Shown here piece after piece: positions 1-9,085 of a DNA stretch of 64,000 nucleotides; within the stretch, counting starts at the first letter, position 1; every line of letters begins with the position of its first letter. The notes under the pieces were generated by a model. The model was not told the origin of the DNA, made no database searches, and saw only the letters and a list, made by a program, of their open reading frames with translations. The translations under genes were made by a program, and so were the position numbers. The DNA is from Isoetes taiwanensis (taxonomy: Eukaryota > Streptophyta > Lycopodiopsida > Isoetales > Isoetaceae). The stretch is taken from the NCBI GenBank assembly GCA_021234155.1, contig JAJEKV010000015.1, forward strand, positions 12,584,304-12,648,303, in the 5' to 3' direction.

Positions 1-345
1 ACCCCTAGTGCCTCATGCCCCAAGGGTTTAAAGCTAGGAACGCCTCACGATCCCATCATCAGCAAGATGATCACTTTGACCTTCACCATGACCCTCCTCC
101 TACGCCGGTGTCGTCCCCGCATCGTGGCATAGAGATCATCCGATCGATGTCCCATCATCGCCCACCATGCCTCATTCCTCACTCACATGACCCTAATGGT
201 CATGCGCACCTCTTTGGTGCGTGTGGCCTAGAGAATGCCTTAAAGGCGTCCCATCATCACAAGACACGATCCAAGATTCCCCGCACATGCACCCTTCTAA
301 CCAGAATGCATGCGCCAGGCTCAAGGCTAACTAACAACATACTAG
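1..345. other. 3' flank or 3'UTR of the gypsy element, no gene
   Basis: This stretch lies downstream of the chromodomain stop of the minus-strand Ty3/gypsy element, so it is probably its 3' untranslated region or part of its 3' LTR, cut by the window edge. A small palindrome, CATGACC-CTAAT-GGTCATG, is visible near 187-205. No LTR boundary or polypurine tract could be fixed. The plus-strand open frame here is antisense and has no family resemblance. Confidence 0.4.
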
Positions 346-600
346 CTAACCACCTGGCAAGTCGGGGTCAACCAAGTCGGAGACGACTCGCCCATCAAAC
401 TCCTTCATAAACTCTGGGTATTGCTTCTCCAAATCTTGCTTCAATACCCATGTCGCGTCTTCCACGGGTAGATGCTTCCACTTAACCAAATATTGGAGGA
501 ACTGAGACCTCCTAGTCTTCTTGAATGACTTATCAAGGAGTAATTCAGGCACGATTTCTACTTGCTCCTCCGTCATTTCCAACAAAGTTGGAGATCCAAA
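346..600 (-). pseudogene. Gypsy integrase tail with chromodomain
   Basis: The translated minus strand contains the chromodomain pattern FLQYLVKWKHLPVEDATWV, with the aromatic and acidic residues typical of plant chromoviruses, followed by a short tail ending at a stop at 346. The segment just upstream (601-651) continues the integrase C-terminal module (KVFHVSLLK type) but in a broken frame. The domain is normally the last part of the polyprotein, as here. It is separated from the rest of integrase by the hAT-like insertion at 660-1399. Confidence 0.88.
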
Positions 601-651
601 ACCTCCTCAGGGTTAGGATTGTGCCTTTTTAATAAACTTACGTGGAAGACC

Positions 652-659
652 TTGTGAAC
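652..659. repeat. 8-bp TSD of the hAT-like insert, left copy
   Basis: TTGTGAAC immediately precedes the left terminus CAGGGTAA. It is identical to the right copy at 1400-1407. Confidence 0.88.
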
Positions 660-1399
660 CAGGGTAATAAAGAGAGGCTAAAACTCGCCAAATGGCGATT
701 TTTTAGACCTTTACTAAAATTTCGTGGCTAAAGTTTATAAGGGTCATTTCTTAAAAAAAATAAAAAATTAGCCATTCCAAAAGGGGAAAAATTTTGGACG
801 TTCAGGGTTTAGCCGAGATTGACTGCGGCATTGGCGTGCTGAATCGCCTTCCCTGAAGCTGATTAGGTGCGCCCAGATCAATTCAAATAGCCATGTCTAA
901 TCTATTCAGATACGTCTTTCATTTAGGAATCGCCATATTGAAGAACCACGACCATTACACTATTGCAATGTTAACATTGAAAACAACTCCCACCTTTTTT
1001 ATTATGTTGCTATTTCCATTCACATAGCATACAATGTAGTTCATTGTCAGACCCAACCCCATGGTTAGATATGCACCATCATCATCATCTTTTTATTGTT
1101 GTTGGTACCCACAGATACACGCACATTATCACTTCTCTTTAAATATATCAACTAAAATACGCATGATAACTTGCTTAGTTCAACAGTTGCCGTTTAGCTA
1201 CCACCAACAAAGACAAAATTGCCAACATAAGAATTTTTAAATTATATGAACTTTATAATTTCGCCAAGTGGGAAGAAAACTAAAGGGCTTGACTATATCA
1301 CATTTCGCCAAAAAAAAAAAGTACGGACTCTTGTTTTTATAGCTTTAGCCAACCTTTATTTGGATGCGAAAACATTTAGGGTCCTTAAAATTTACCCTG
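660..1399. mobile_element. Non-autonomous hAT-like DNA transposon in gypsy integrase
   Basis: The insert starts CAGGGTAA and ends TTACCCTG, a perfect 8-bp terminal inverted repeat. It is flanked on both sides by TTGTGAAC (652-659 and 1400-1407), a perfect 8-bp target-site duplication. Removing the insert and one TSD restores a continuous integrase C-terminal segment (KVH-KVFHV). An 8-bp TSD with CAGGG-type termini is characteristic of hAT-superfamily elements. The 740-bp body has no transposase frame. It carries repeated CGCCA/TGGCG motifs near both ends, which may be transposase-binding subterminal repeats. The intact TIRs and TSD mean it inserted after the gypsy element. Confidence 0.88.
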
Positions 1400-1407
1400 T
1401 TGTGAAC
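1400..1407. repeat. 8-bp TSD of the hAT-like insert, right copy
   Basis: TTGTGAAC immediately follows the right terminus TTACCCTG. It is identical to the left copy at 652-659. Confidence 0.88.
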
Positions 1408-1894
1408 CTTCAGATGGGCCGGAAGATCCAACTTGTAGGCTTGGGAGCCCACTCTCTCCAAAATCTTGAACGGACCAGCCCACCTAGGGGCAAGCTTCTT
1501 GCAACTCCCAATCCGAAGCTTAGCTTGCTTAACCTTGATCTTCAACCAGACGCTATCGCCTACCTTAAACTCTCTTACGGTCCTGTGCCTGTCGGCCACA
1601 CTCTTCTGTCGACTTCTTGCTGCCAATAAGTAACCCCTTACTTCTTCCACCAGCTGCTGCATATCTCCTAACATCTGGATACTTCAACCTTCGACACGCG
1701 ATTGTGCCGTATCCGGGGTTAGGCAATCGGTACCGTAATGCACCATGAAAGGGGACATCCGAGATGACTCTGTTTGGCACTATTGTAGGCGAATTCCACC
1801 AAGTGGATATACTCATCCCACTTGACCCGCTTGTTCCACACATAGCTTCAAGCATGTCTTCAATGATTCGATTCGTCCTCTCCGTCCCCGCCAT
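1408..1894 (-). pseudogene. Gypsy integrase C-terminal region, frameshifted
   Basis: Two minus-strand frames together cover the end of the integrase core and its C-terminal DNA-binding module. The frame ending at 1565 carries [14 protein letters not shown], the usual sequence after the catalytic glutamate region. The 1345-1674 frame carries VGDSVWLKIK and LAPRWAGPFKILERVG, the GPY/F-type module. The joins near 1890 and between about 1674 and 1840 need frame changes, so no functional protein is made. The downstream end is cut by the hAT-like insert, and the last residues of that frame come from the insert. Confidence 0.88.
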
Positions 1895-3728
1895 CCGTTT
1901 GGGGATGATATGCCGTGCTCATGGAGAGCTTCGTCTGAATGGTGCTAAAGAGGTCATGCCAAAAGGCACTCATAAACTTAGAATCTCTATCAGATATTAT
2001 CTCCCGAGGCATGCCATGGAGTCTAAAAATCTCCCTTACAAATAACTTGGCAGTATCTAATGCGGTGTCAGTAGTCTTGCAAGGCACAAAATGTGCCATC
2101 TTAGATAACTTGTCTACGACAACCATCAATGCATCCTTGCCTCGAAGAGTTCTAGGGAGTCCTGTGATGAAATCCATGCTTATGACCTCCCACTTCGCAT
2201 TTGGCACTCCCAATGGCTCTAAAGCACCTGGAATCCGAAGTTGCTCCGCTTTGGTCTGCTGACACAACTGGCAATCCCGAATATATGCAGCTATCTGCCT
2301 CTTCATTCCTGACCAGAAGTAACTACTTCGAATCTTGAAATAGGTCTTCATGAAGTCCGCATGCCCTGCTATTGGGCTGTTGTGTGTGTCATGAAGAATT
2401 AACTTCCTTACCCCTGATGACTCGGGCACACACAACTTATGCTTGTGATACAACATGTTGCCCTCCTTCTTATAATGCTTGAAGGCTTCCCGTTCTTTAT
2501 CTGTTCTAGCTTCCCTCGAGAGGCTTTCCCATACCTCCTTGAATTCTTCATCTGCTGGCAAGGTCTCCTCAATCTTCCTGCCAAACCCACTCGAAAGAGT
2601 GGAAATCGCATTACAATGCGTCCTTGTCTGAAATGGTCTCCTAGAGAGAGCATCTGCCACAACATTAAGCTTGCCAGGCTTATATATTATATCAAAATCA
2701 TACTCCTCAAGAAATTCCATCCACCTCCTTTGCCTTAAGTTGAGGAGTGGCTGGGTGAAAAGATACTGAAGGCTTTGGTGATCAGTATCTAACTGAAACT
2801 TCCTCCCCAGCAAATAATGCCTCCATATCCTTAATGCCCCGACGACAATGGCTAGCAGCTCCCCGATCATGGGTTGGATAGCGTTGCTTTCGGCGTCGTT
2901 CATCTTCTTCGAAATCGTGGCGACTACTCTTCCTTCTTGCATCAAGACTGCCCCTGTTGCTATCTTGCTTGCATCCGTTGCTACCAACTTATCTTTACTC
3001 GGATCTGGGAGAACAAGCACTGGAGCTGTTGTTAAGGCCTCCTTAAGCTTCTCAAAGGAAGCTTGGACTTTCTCTAACCAATGGCTAGTCCAATCCTTAA
3101 TCTTCTTGGCCTTGGTGAGGTCCGACAAAGGGGACGCCCACTTAGCAAAGTCCTTCACGAACTTTCTATAATATCCCGCCAACCCGAGAAAGCTCCTTAC
3201 TTCTGCCACATTCCTTGGAGCTGGCCAATCAACTATTGCCTCAATATTAGATGGGTCTGTAGATATTCCCTCGGATGTTACCACATGCCCCAAATATTCC
3301 ACTCGGCCTGTTGCAAAGTGGCACTTGGAGAGCTTCCCATACAACCGATGACGTCTCAACTTCTCCAACACTTTCCTCAAATGCTGACAATGCTCTTCAA
3401 TGGACTTGTTGTAGACTAGAATGTCGTCGAAGAAAACAATAACAAACTCATCCAAGAATTCCCTGAAGATGTCGTTCATGAGGCGCATAAAAGTTGCTGG
3501 AGCATTCGACAAACCAAAGGGCATTACTGTAAACTCAAAGTGACCATACCGCGTTCTAAAGGCGGTCTTATGGATATCCTCTTCCTTTATTCTTATCTGA
3601 TGGTACCCTGACCTCAAATCAATTTTAGAGAATACCTTTGCTCCTTGGAGCTGGTCCATTAGATCGTCTGCCCTTGGCAATGCATACTTATTCTTTATCG
3701 CCTGCTTGTTGAGCTGGCGATATCCCAT
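1860..3728 (-). pseudogene. Gypsy reverse transcriptase, RNase H and integrase core
   Basis: A 622-codon open frame on the minus strand. It begins in the RT palm (YRQLN, then [36 protein letters not shown]). It has the RT active-site variant VFFDDILVY and [11 protein letters not shown], then RNase H ([33 protein letters not shown]), the HHCC zinc finger of integrase ([11 protein letters not shown] and CQLCQQTK), and the DDE core ([28 protein letters not shown]). The frame shifts straight after HPQTDG, where the third catalytic residue region should follow. The RT N-terminal part sits in another frame at 3688-4275. The protein is long but the gene is broken at both ends. Confidence 0.95.
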
Positions 3729-4445
3729 CTTTCTTCTTCACAAAGAGTATAGGTGCTCCAAAAGGAGACACACTTGCTCTAATAAAACCAAGCTCAAGCA
3801 ATTCCTGGAGCTGCTTCTTGAGCTCAATCAATTCCGGGGTGCTCATTCTATATGGTGCCTTACTGGTAGGCTTCGCATCTGGAGCTAATGTGATCTCACA
3901 TTCCACACCCCTGTAAGGTGGTAGCTGCCGGATTTCATCCGGGAATACATTCTTAAACTCTGAAATAAGCCTTGCTATCTGCTTGGGCAACTGATTCTCC
4001 TTTGGGTCACTTCCATCCTGTTTGCTTGGCTCAACTGATTCCATCCTCAAGATGTAGTCCACCTTATTCCTTTCTATACTCTTCCTTAGCTGCTTCAAAG
4101 AGATACACTGCATGGGAGAAGCTACCTTCTTACCTTTCACTATAAATTTGTTGCCGTCCGGTGTCGTCATGGTGACTTCATTTCGGTCACAGTCGATCAT
4201 GGCTTTAGCTGGCTTCAAGAATTCCATCCCCACTATAAGATCATATCTTCCAATATCCATGACTTCCGCCCCCATCGGCCACTTAATCCCACTAAGGTCT
4301 ATGTCAAATGTGATCCTCCTCCCCTAGCGCCGTTTGCCATAGCCACTGGCCTTGGCTTAGACTTCAATACCTTATTCTTCATTAGGGCGGCCAACCTAGG
4401 AGATGCAAAATTGTGAGAGCTACCTGTATCTATGAGGACTACATA
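3688..4445 (-). pseudogene. Gypsy aspartic protease and RT N-terminus
   Basis: The protease active site VLIDTGSSHNF is readable with DTG at 4422-4430, followed by a short glycine-rich stretch where the frame shifts near 4325. The frame then continues with YDLIVGMEFL (a retropepsin flap/late motif), the protease-RT linker, and the RT start ([32 protein letters not shown]). Right after KKKDG the conserved residues leading to YRQLN are missing or out of frame, which separates this part from the 1860-3728 frame. Confidence 0.9.
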
Positions 4446-4456
4446 TGGATTACTAT

Positions 4457-5440
4457 CTATGATCCCATCAGCCGCAATGACCGTCGACTGATTTTCATAT
4501 CACCTGACTCAATATTTGCACATATATGGCACTCACCATCTATAAAATCCTGGGCCTCATGCTGGTCGTCGTCTTCGTCCGCTTCCGTTGGAGAATCCCA
4601 ATCCCCAAGTTCTGCCAAAGCTGCCTGCATGACGAATGGACAATCATGTGTTCGGTGCCCTGGCTGGAAGCACCTGAAGCATAGCTTTTTCTCGATACAT
4701 TCCTGTCTCTTCTCCTTCGGCAGACTGTCTAGAAGACGCTTTAGTGCACTGCCTCCTGATGCATTCTGCGGCTTACGGTCCCCAAAGGCTTTACTCTGAC
4801 CTTTACCTTGCTGCTGGCCTCCTGATGGTGTAGCTGCTGATTGCTTACCCTGATATTGCCCCTGGTACTGCCCTGAGCTCTTACCCCTGAAGGTTGACTG
4901 TTTCTCTGCTGGGGTTGCTGGTGCTTCCTCCAAACTTATAGCCTTATCTTCGGCTTCCGCAACTGACCTTGGGTTGATTGCCCGAACAAGCCTTTTGATA
5001 TTGCTGTTCAACCCCTCAATGTAGGTATCCACCGCTTGCCTTTCCGAGACTCCGGGAACATGGAGCCTGAGCCGCATGAATTCCTCTGTATACTTTGCCA
5101 CTGACAAGGTACCCTGGTTCAACCTGTAGAACTGCTGGATCTGCCTGCTAGTATGAGATCTTGGCACATAGTGCTTGCGAAAAGCCTTGCTGAAAGTCTT
5201 AAATCTGCAATTGTTCCTCCTCAGCTTGTTGGATTTCGCATATCCTTTCCACCAGATCCTTGCTGGTCCAATGAGGTTAGCTGTAGCAACTTTCCCTATA
5301 TCCTTGTCTTTCATACCGTAGGAGTTGCCAAATTCTTCCATTTCATCAAGCCAAGCTTCAGCCTCCATGCCTGACCTGTCTTTCCCTGAGAACTGGCCCA
5401 GCTTCCTTGTCTTCCATACGTTGCTCATAGCACTATCCAC
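4457..5440 (-). pseudogene. Gypsy gag (capsid and nucleocapsid)
   Basis: A 327-codon frame. The N-terminal half matches the retrotransposon gag capsid family (EAWLDEMEEF, IWWKGY, FKTFSKAFRKHYVP, SVAKYTEEFMRL, YIEGLNSNI). A Q/G-rich linker precedes one CCHC zinc knuckle, CFRCFQPGHRTHDC. The frame ends shortly before the protease DTG at 4422-4430. Gag packages the element RNA into cytoplasmic particles. The frame itself is uninterrupted, but its natural N-terminus lies in other frames at 5425-5899. Confidence 0.9.
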
Positions 5441-5899
5441 CTTTTTCTGGTAATCATCTGTCTTTCTTGCCTTTTTCCTTGCTCTAGGTGCGTCGGACTG
5501 ACTGTCGGAGCTAGAGTTGTCCTCACTGGAAGAACTATCTGATGTGCTGGAGCTAGATGATGTTGGGTCCTGGTTCTTCTTTTCTTTTTCCTGTCTCTGA
5601 CATTCCCTTGGTTACCTTCCCCTTCCTGCTGTGGGGCTTCGTCAACACCTTGCACATAGGGTGGCGGTGGAGGTAGAGGACCACATTCCTGTGCATTCAT
5701 CAGCGGTGTTGCCCAATGAATCAGCTGCTCCATCTGGTTCCTCATCTATGTCAATCTCGCGTTGATTGCCTCCGGTGACATGTCCTGCTCCATGTCTTCT
5801 TGCTCTCTCCCGAACAAGTTCCTTGGTATTCGATTGTGTTGTCGGCGCTGGTCTTGGGATCCTGCACCGAAGTTCCTTTCTGCAAGGGTTGATCATCAA
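5425..5899 (-). pseudogene. Gypsy gag N-terminal region, frame-broken
   Basis: Two overlapping minus-strand frames hold what looks like the start of gag. One includes PTTQSNTKELVRERARRHG, the other MRNQMEQLIHWATPLMNAQE and a proline-rich run. The second follows from the first after a frame change near 5750. A CAG acceptor-like site precedes the first at about 5878. The composition (Q, P, charged) suits a chromoviral gag leader. No LTR or primer-binding site is recognisable just upstream. Confidence 0.6.
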
Positions 5900-6120
5900 T
5901 ACATGTTATTTGGGTTATACGTTAATCATACTTCCTTATAATTGCATTATTTTTTAGTTATAAAGCAAATCATGTGAAGTATTGCACTTATGTAAAGACA
6001 GTTTATAGTCATTAATACATAAAAGTTATTACATGGTAGAATAGATATGTGCTTGGCACAATAGAGTACAAGAAAACATTTAGTACAATTTAAAAACTTA
6101 AAGGGAAATTTTATAACTGT
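5900..6120. other. AT-rich spacer, nothing recognised
   Basis: An AT-rich stretch between the 3' end of the unrecognised minus-strand gene and the gag start. I see no LTR termini, primer-binding site or open frame. It may contain the 3'UTR of the upstream gene. Confidence 0.5.
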
Positions 6121-6614
6121 TCAATGGCCTCCTGAAAGCTTAAAGAAATTCTTCACATCCCTGAATCGGAGGCCTTTGCCGAGGTTGCGCAGGATGTTCC
6201 TTGTCGACCCTCCTTCGAGTGCTCGGGCCATTTCCGGTTCCGGGAGTTCTGGTGCAGTTGCTGCTACTACTGAAAGTGATGCATCCCTGAGGTGGCCCCT
6301 AGCAAAGTCGAGGCAATGGAGCGCGACGGACCTCTTGAAAAGGATGACGTGATCCGCATGGGCGTATATCTTCGAATGCTGCCCGAAGCCCGAGCGTGCT
6401 ATGAGAAGTGCCACGGATTCTTCCCCCCTTGGGCTGAACTCCTTGTGGAAGACTACCATCTGCCCTTGGCTGAGGGCTGGAAGATAGTAGCGAAGTGCCG
6501 TACCTTTACCCGTGCCTCGCGATCCGGTGCCCTTCCTTTGAGCTGCTCCGCCGTAGGCATCTACTGCCATAAGATCTTCATGATCTCTCCACATGCTGGT
6601 TGCATTGTCCAAGT
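6121..6614 (-). CDS. Unrecognised protein, second part (frame-shifted continuation)
   Basis: A 163-codon frame overlapping the end of the larger frame at 6561-7652 and shifted relative to it. The two probably form one protein of about 500 residues joined by a frameshift near 6620, because an in-frame stop sits just upstream of the residues leading into this frame. It starts at TTG or inside a longer reading. Visible features are a Gly/Arg-rich stretch (GTGSRGTGKGT), then a mixed alpha/beta-looking segment, and FARGHLRDASL and RFRDVKNFFKL near the end. I do not recognise the family. It lies directly upstream of the gypsy gag on the same strand, so it could be an extra transposon ORF. Confidence 0.5.
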
Positions 6615-7652
6615 TGATCTTTGCCGGGCGCTTCCCTCATGCTCTCCTGCTCGAATCGCCCGGCTTGAGCTTGGGCCCCTCCCTAGTTTATACAATGTGC
6701 TCTGTATCTGCTGGAATTCCTCCTCTGAGATGATAGGTTCCTGCTGTCGATAGATCTCCCTAATCTGCTGATAGGCTGCTATGTCTGACATTGTTTCCCC
6801 GGCATAGGAGTGTCTCTCCGCCAGCTCCCTTGGAATTTCCTGGTATGAATAGTCGATGAGGTCCGCGCTTTTCCCATGTGCTATCATGCCTAAGAGCTCG
6901 TCGATTCGAAGCCCCTGGTCCTGGCAATACGGTAAGTTGAGGATGTCGTTTGCTAAAATATACTCCTCTCCGTCGATGACTATCGGGGACAGAGCTGTGA
7001 TGCAGATCGGTGGCTCGTTGGCTCTTCTGATGTCGTCGTCGTGCCTCGACATGTATCTCTGCATCCTTGTTGCCTCTCTGCTCTCCCACTCCGGGTTTTG
7101 CTCCCCTAACTGCTCATAGTCTTCCTCGATTTGCAGAACTGGTGGCCCTGATGTCGTACCATGGTATTCATACGCGGAGGAGTCTATGTTGAGGATTTGA
7201 TCCTGGACCCTACGGGTATCAAGTGGTGCTAAATCTAAGGGCTGAATGGAAGGTTCACCTACTTTGTTGATTGACTTATAGTGCATGAACAGGGCAAGGG
7301 CTGTCTGAGATGAAAGGTACCTATGCCTATTATGTCTGCAAGTCATGTAATCGGGCATGGTTCTAGTCCTATCCCATAGCTGACTCTTGCCTCTGGATCC
7401 TCCCATTTCTCTAGCTAAGGCTTGGGTGAGTGTCTCAAGAGAAACCCAATTCCCTCCCCTAGGAGGTAATCTAACTTCCCAAGGCAGGACCTGTTGGTCG
7501 TATTGGCACATGATATCTGTGTAGTATGGTGTTCTAGTCAATGTTGCATGAAGGTCAAACAAGTGGTCAAACACAGAGAAGGCCTGCTCGGCAGGGAGCT
7601 GATGGATATGGTTTGCAGCATTGTACCACCTAACAAAGTTACTGGGCGCCAT
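6561..7652 (-). CDS. Unrecognised 363-residue protein
   Basis: A long minus-strand frame starting MAPSNFVRWYNAANHIHQL. It is rich in aromatic, acidic and glutamine residues (for example QIEEDYEQLGEQNPEWESRE and IREIYRQQEPIISEEEFQQ), has no signal peptide, and shows no obvious membrane span. The start is supported by position: a TATA-like CTATAAAAAG lies about 110 bp upstream (7761-7770), and CpG-rich repeats with E2F-like sites lie 300-570 bp upstream. The C-terminus runs out of frame at 6561, and the adjoining frame at 6121-6614 probably continues it. I cannot assign a family. It sits between a histone H3-like ORF and a chromovirus gag, all on one strand, so it may be a host gene or an accessory ORF of a large retroelement. 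Confidence 0.6.
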   Translation of the reverse strand: MAPSNFVRWYNAANHIHQLPAEQAFSVFDHLFDLHATLTRTPYYTDIMCQYDQQVLPWEVRLPPRGGNWVSLETLTQALAREMGGSRGKSQLWDRTRTMPDYMTCRHNRHRYLSSQTALALFMHYKSINKVGEPSIQPLDLAPLDTRRVQDQILNIDSSAYEYHGTTSGPPVLQIEEDYEQLGEQNPEWESREATRMQRYMSRHDDDIRRANEPPICITALSPIVIDGEEYILANDILNLPYCQDQGLRIDELLGMIAHGKSADLIDYSYQEIPRELAERHSYAGETMSDIAAYQQIREIYRQQEPIISEEEFQQIQSTLYKLGRGPSSSRAIRAGEHEGSARQRSTWTMQPACGEIMKILWQ

Positions 7653-7760
7653 TGAGCAAGGAAGAGTGCAAAAAACGGCTTGTAAGGATCAGTGAGGAGT
7701 CAAAAAATCGCCTAAGTTGCTGGGAGCAATTCTGTTGAAGGGAAAATGGCAAATGAGGCC

Positions 7761-7770
7761 CTTTTTATAG
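7761..7770 (-). promoter_or_regulatory. TATA box of the 6561-7652 gene
   Basis: On the minus strand this reads CTATAAAAAG followed by GG, a strong plant TATA box about 110 bp upstream of the ATG at 7652. Transcription would be expected to start about 30 bp downstream, leaving a short leader. Confidence 0.55.
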
Positions 7771-7957
7771 ACTATGGTTGGCCTCGGGATTCGTGCAAAA
7801 GGTTCCTAGATGGGGAAGACCTTTGTTCTATGGCTATAGGTATCCAAATGAGCTACCATGAAATACAAACCTAAGCAAAACAAAGCAAGAAACACTACAT
7901 GGCAGTTTGTTGGGCGAAATTTGGCTAATTTAGGTCAAAAATGGGCTGACCCGGATG

Positions 7958-8023
7958 AATCCGCGCGGATGGCCTCTGCGTCGCGAACGCAGACGCGTTT
8001 GGCGCGGTCTCACCCGGTTGGCC
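7958..8023. repeat. CpG-rich 66-bp repeat with E2F-like site, copy 1
   Basis: A 66-bp unit repeated at 8160-8225 with two mismatches. It contains the 12-bp palindrome ATCCGCGCGGAT, an inverted repeat CTGCGT-CGCGA-ACGCAG-like core, an ACGCGT site, and TTTGGCGC, which fits the E2F consensus TTTSSCGC. It stands out as CpG-dense within AT-rich DNA. It lies about 300 bp upstream of the ATG of the unrecognised minus-strand gene. Confidence 0.75.
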
Positions 8024-8159
8024 TAATTTTGAGCTATTTTTGGTCATTTTTAAGAGTTGGAAGATGCTAACATGACGAATTGGATCAATTCTAACCTAGC
8101 TGGCAACTTATTTTGAGCAAAACCGACACCTAAAAGCAAGTTTTTTGCGCACCCGGGTC

Positions 8160-8225
8160 AATCCGCGCGGATAGCCTCTGCGTCGCGAACGCAGACGCGT
8201 TTGGCGCGGTTTCACCCGGTTGGCC
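8160..8225. repeat. CpG-rich 66-bp repeat with E2F-like site, copy 2
   Basis: Second copy of the CpG-rich unit, 202 bp from the first and differing at two positions. The flanking text (acccgg before it; cacccggttggcc at its end) is also shared. It keeps the ATCCGCGCGGAT palindrome and the TTTGGCGC E2F-like site. Confidence 0.75.
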
Positions 8226-8437
8226 CATTTTTTTGCTTTCGATGACATTTTTTTTGCCAAAATTTGTTGTAGACATAGTTTCTAGACAATTCCTAAGCAT
8301 GCTATAAAGAATTCTACTACAATTTGATTTAATTCCTTATTTTTCAAGCATCAAGAAGGAAAACTTTTTATATTAATAAGGAAAACACATTTACATTGAA
8401 AACTTAGCTGTTTAACAAAATTTACAAAATTGGGGCT

Positions 8438-9085
8438 CTAGGGCCTCTCCCTGCGAATCCTCCGTGCTAAGTGTATGTCCTTCGGCATGAGCGTGACCCT
8501 CTTAGCATGGATGGCACAGAGATTCCCTTCCTCAAAGAGTTGTACCAGCTCTGCTTCAGCGGCCTCTTGCAGGGCCCGGGTCATTAGAGGGGTAACCCTA
8601 TAATCGGTCCGGAATTCCTGCATAACTTCCCGAAGGAGGCGTTCAAAAGGCGCCTTCCTTATCAGGAGATTTGTGCACATTTGAAAGTGCTTGATCTCCC
8701 TGAACACACGGGCATGCGGACTGTTTGGCCCGTGGTGAACCCTTTTGGGCTTCTCCGGTCTAGGTGGGGGTGGCTTCGGCTGGTTTTTCTTTGGCCTGCC
8801 GCCCTCGACGGACTTCTGCACATTCTGACGGCAGTACCGGTCGTTGTACCTTGTCCAGCGACGGAGGTACTCTTGGTATGCCTTCATCTTGCGCATGAAT
8901 TCACGATCCTGACGGAGCGTGAACTCTCGCTCTCCCACCTTCTGCTTTTTGACCACCTTCGGTGGCTCAGGCCACTTAGGGTAAGGTGGTCTTGCGTCGG
9001 GGTTGGAAGAATTCCCGGCGCTCTGCTGCCCCTCCTCCTCCTCTTCGTCTTCGTCTCCTCCTCCCGCCTCCTCCTCTTCATCTAC
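8438..9085 (-). CDS. Histone H3-like protein with non-canonical N-terminal tail (terminal exon)
   Basis: Minus-strand frame of 215 residues to the stop at 8438. Residues 129-215 align with H3 residues 49-135 with a constant offset of 80, no gaps, and the same C-terminal end: REIKHFQ (alpha-N), [19 protein letters not shown] (alpha-1), [19 protein letters not shown] (alpha-2), [20 protein letters not shown] (alpha-3). The H3-H3 interface residues Cys110, His113 and Asp123 are kept (190, 193, 203). H3 Lys56 is Met and Lys79 is Arg. The tail is unlike H3: an acidic run (residues 2-18), a basic middle, and a proline cluster (104-110). There are no ARTKQT or ARKS motifs. No Met precedes residue 64, and the frame opens at a TTTTTTAG acceptor (9085/9086), so an upstream exon is likely. 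Loop 1 lacks the CENH3 insertion, though QEAAE and RVTLM occur in CENH3s. It may be a divergent H3 variant or a transposon-carried H3. Confidence 0.85.
   Translation of the reverse strand, partial: VDEEEEAGGGDEDEEEEEGQQSAGNSSNPDARPPYPKWPEPPKVVKKQKVGEREFTLRQDREFMRKMKAYQEYLRRWTRYNDRYCRQNVQKSVEGGRPKKNQPKPPPPRPEKPKRVHHGPNSPHARVFREIKHFQMCTNLLIRKAPFERLLREVMQEFRTDYRVTPLMTRALQEAAEAELVQLFEEGNLCAIHAKRVTLMPKDIHLARRIRRERP

Larger units (their letters stand above)
346..5899 (-). mobile_element. Degenerate Ty3/gypsy chromovirus
   Basis: Read on the minus strand, the order is gag with a zinc knuckle, aspartic protease, reverse transcriptase, RNase H, integrase, chromodomain. This is the plant chromovirus arrangement within Ty3/gypsy. 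Such elements copy through an RNA intermediate, and the chromodomain is thought to steer integration to particular chromatin. This copy is dead: the reading frame shifts or breaks in gag, between protease and RT, at the RT start and twice in integrase, and a 740-bp DNA transposon sits inside the integrase C-terminal region. No LTR pair or primer-binding site was found at either end. The upstream end at about 5899 abuts an unrelated-looking gene, so the 5' LTR is deleted, unrecognised, or lies further upstream. Confidence 0.93.

Noticed and set aside
1246-4327. Several plus-strand open frames of 60-130 codons
   Set aside because: They are antisense to the gypsy polyprotein or lie in the hAT-like insert and show no family pattern.
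8438-9085. Calling this a standard H3 or a CENH3 gene
   Set aside because: The tail lacks all canonical H3 tail motifs and loop 1 lacks the CENH3 insertion, so neither name is justified.
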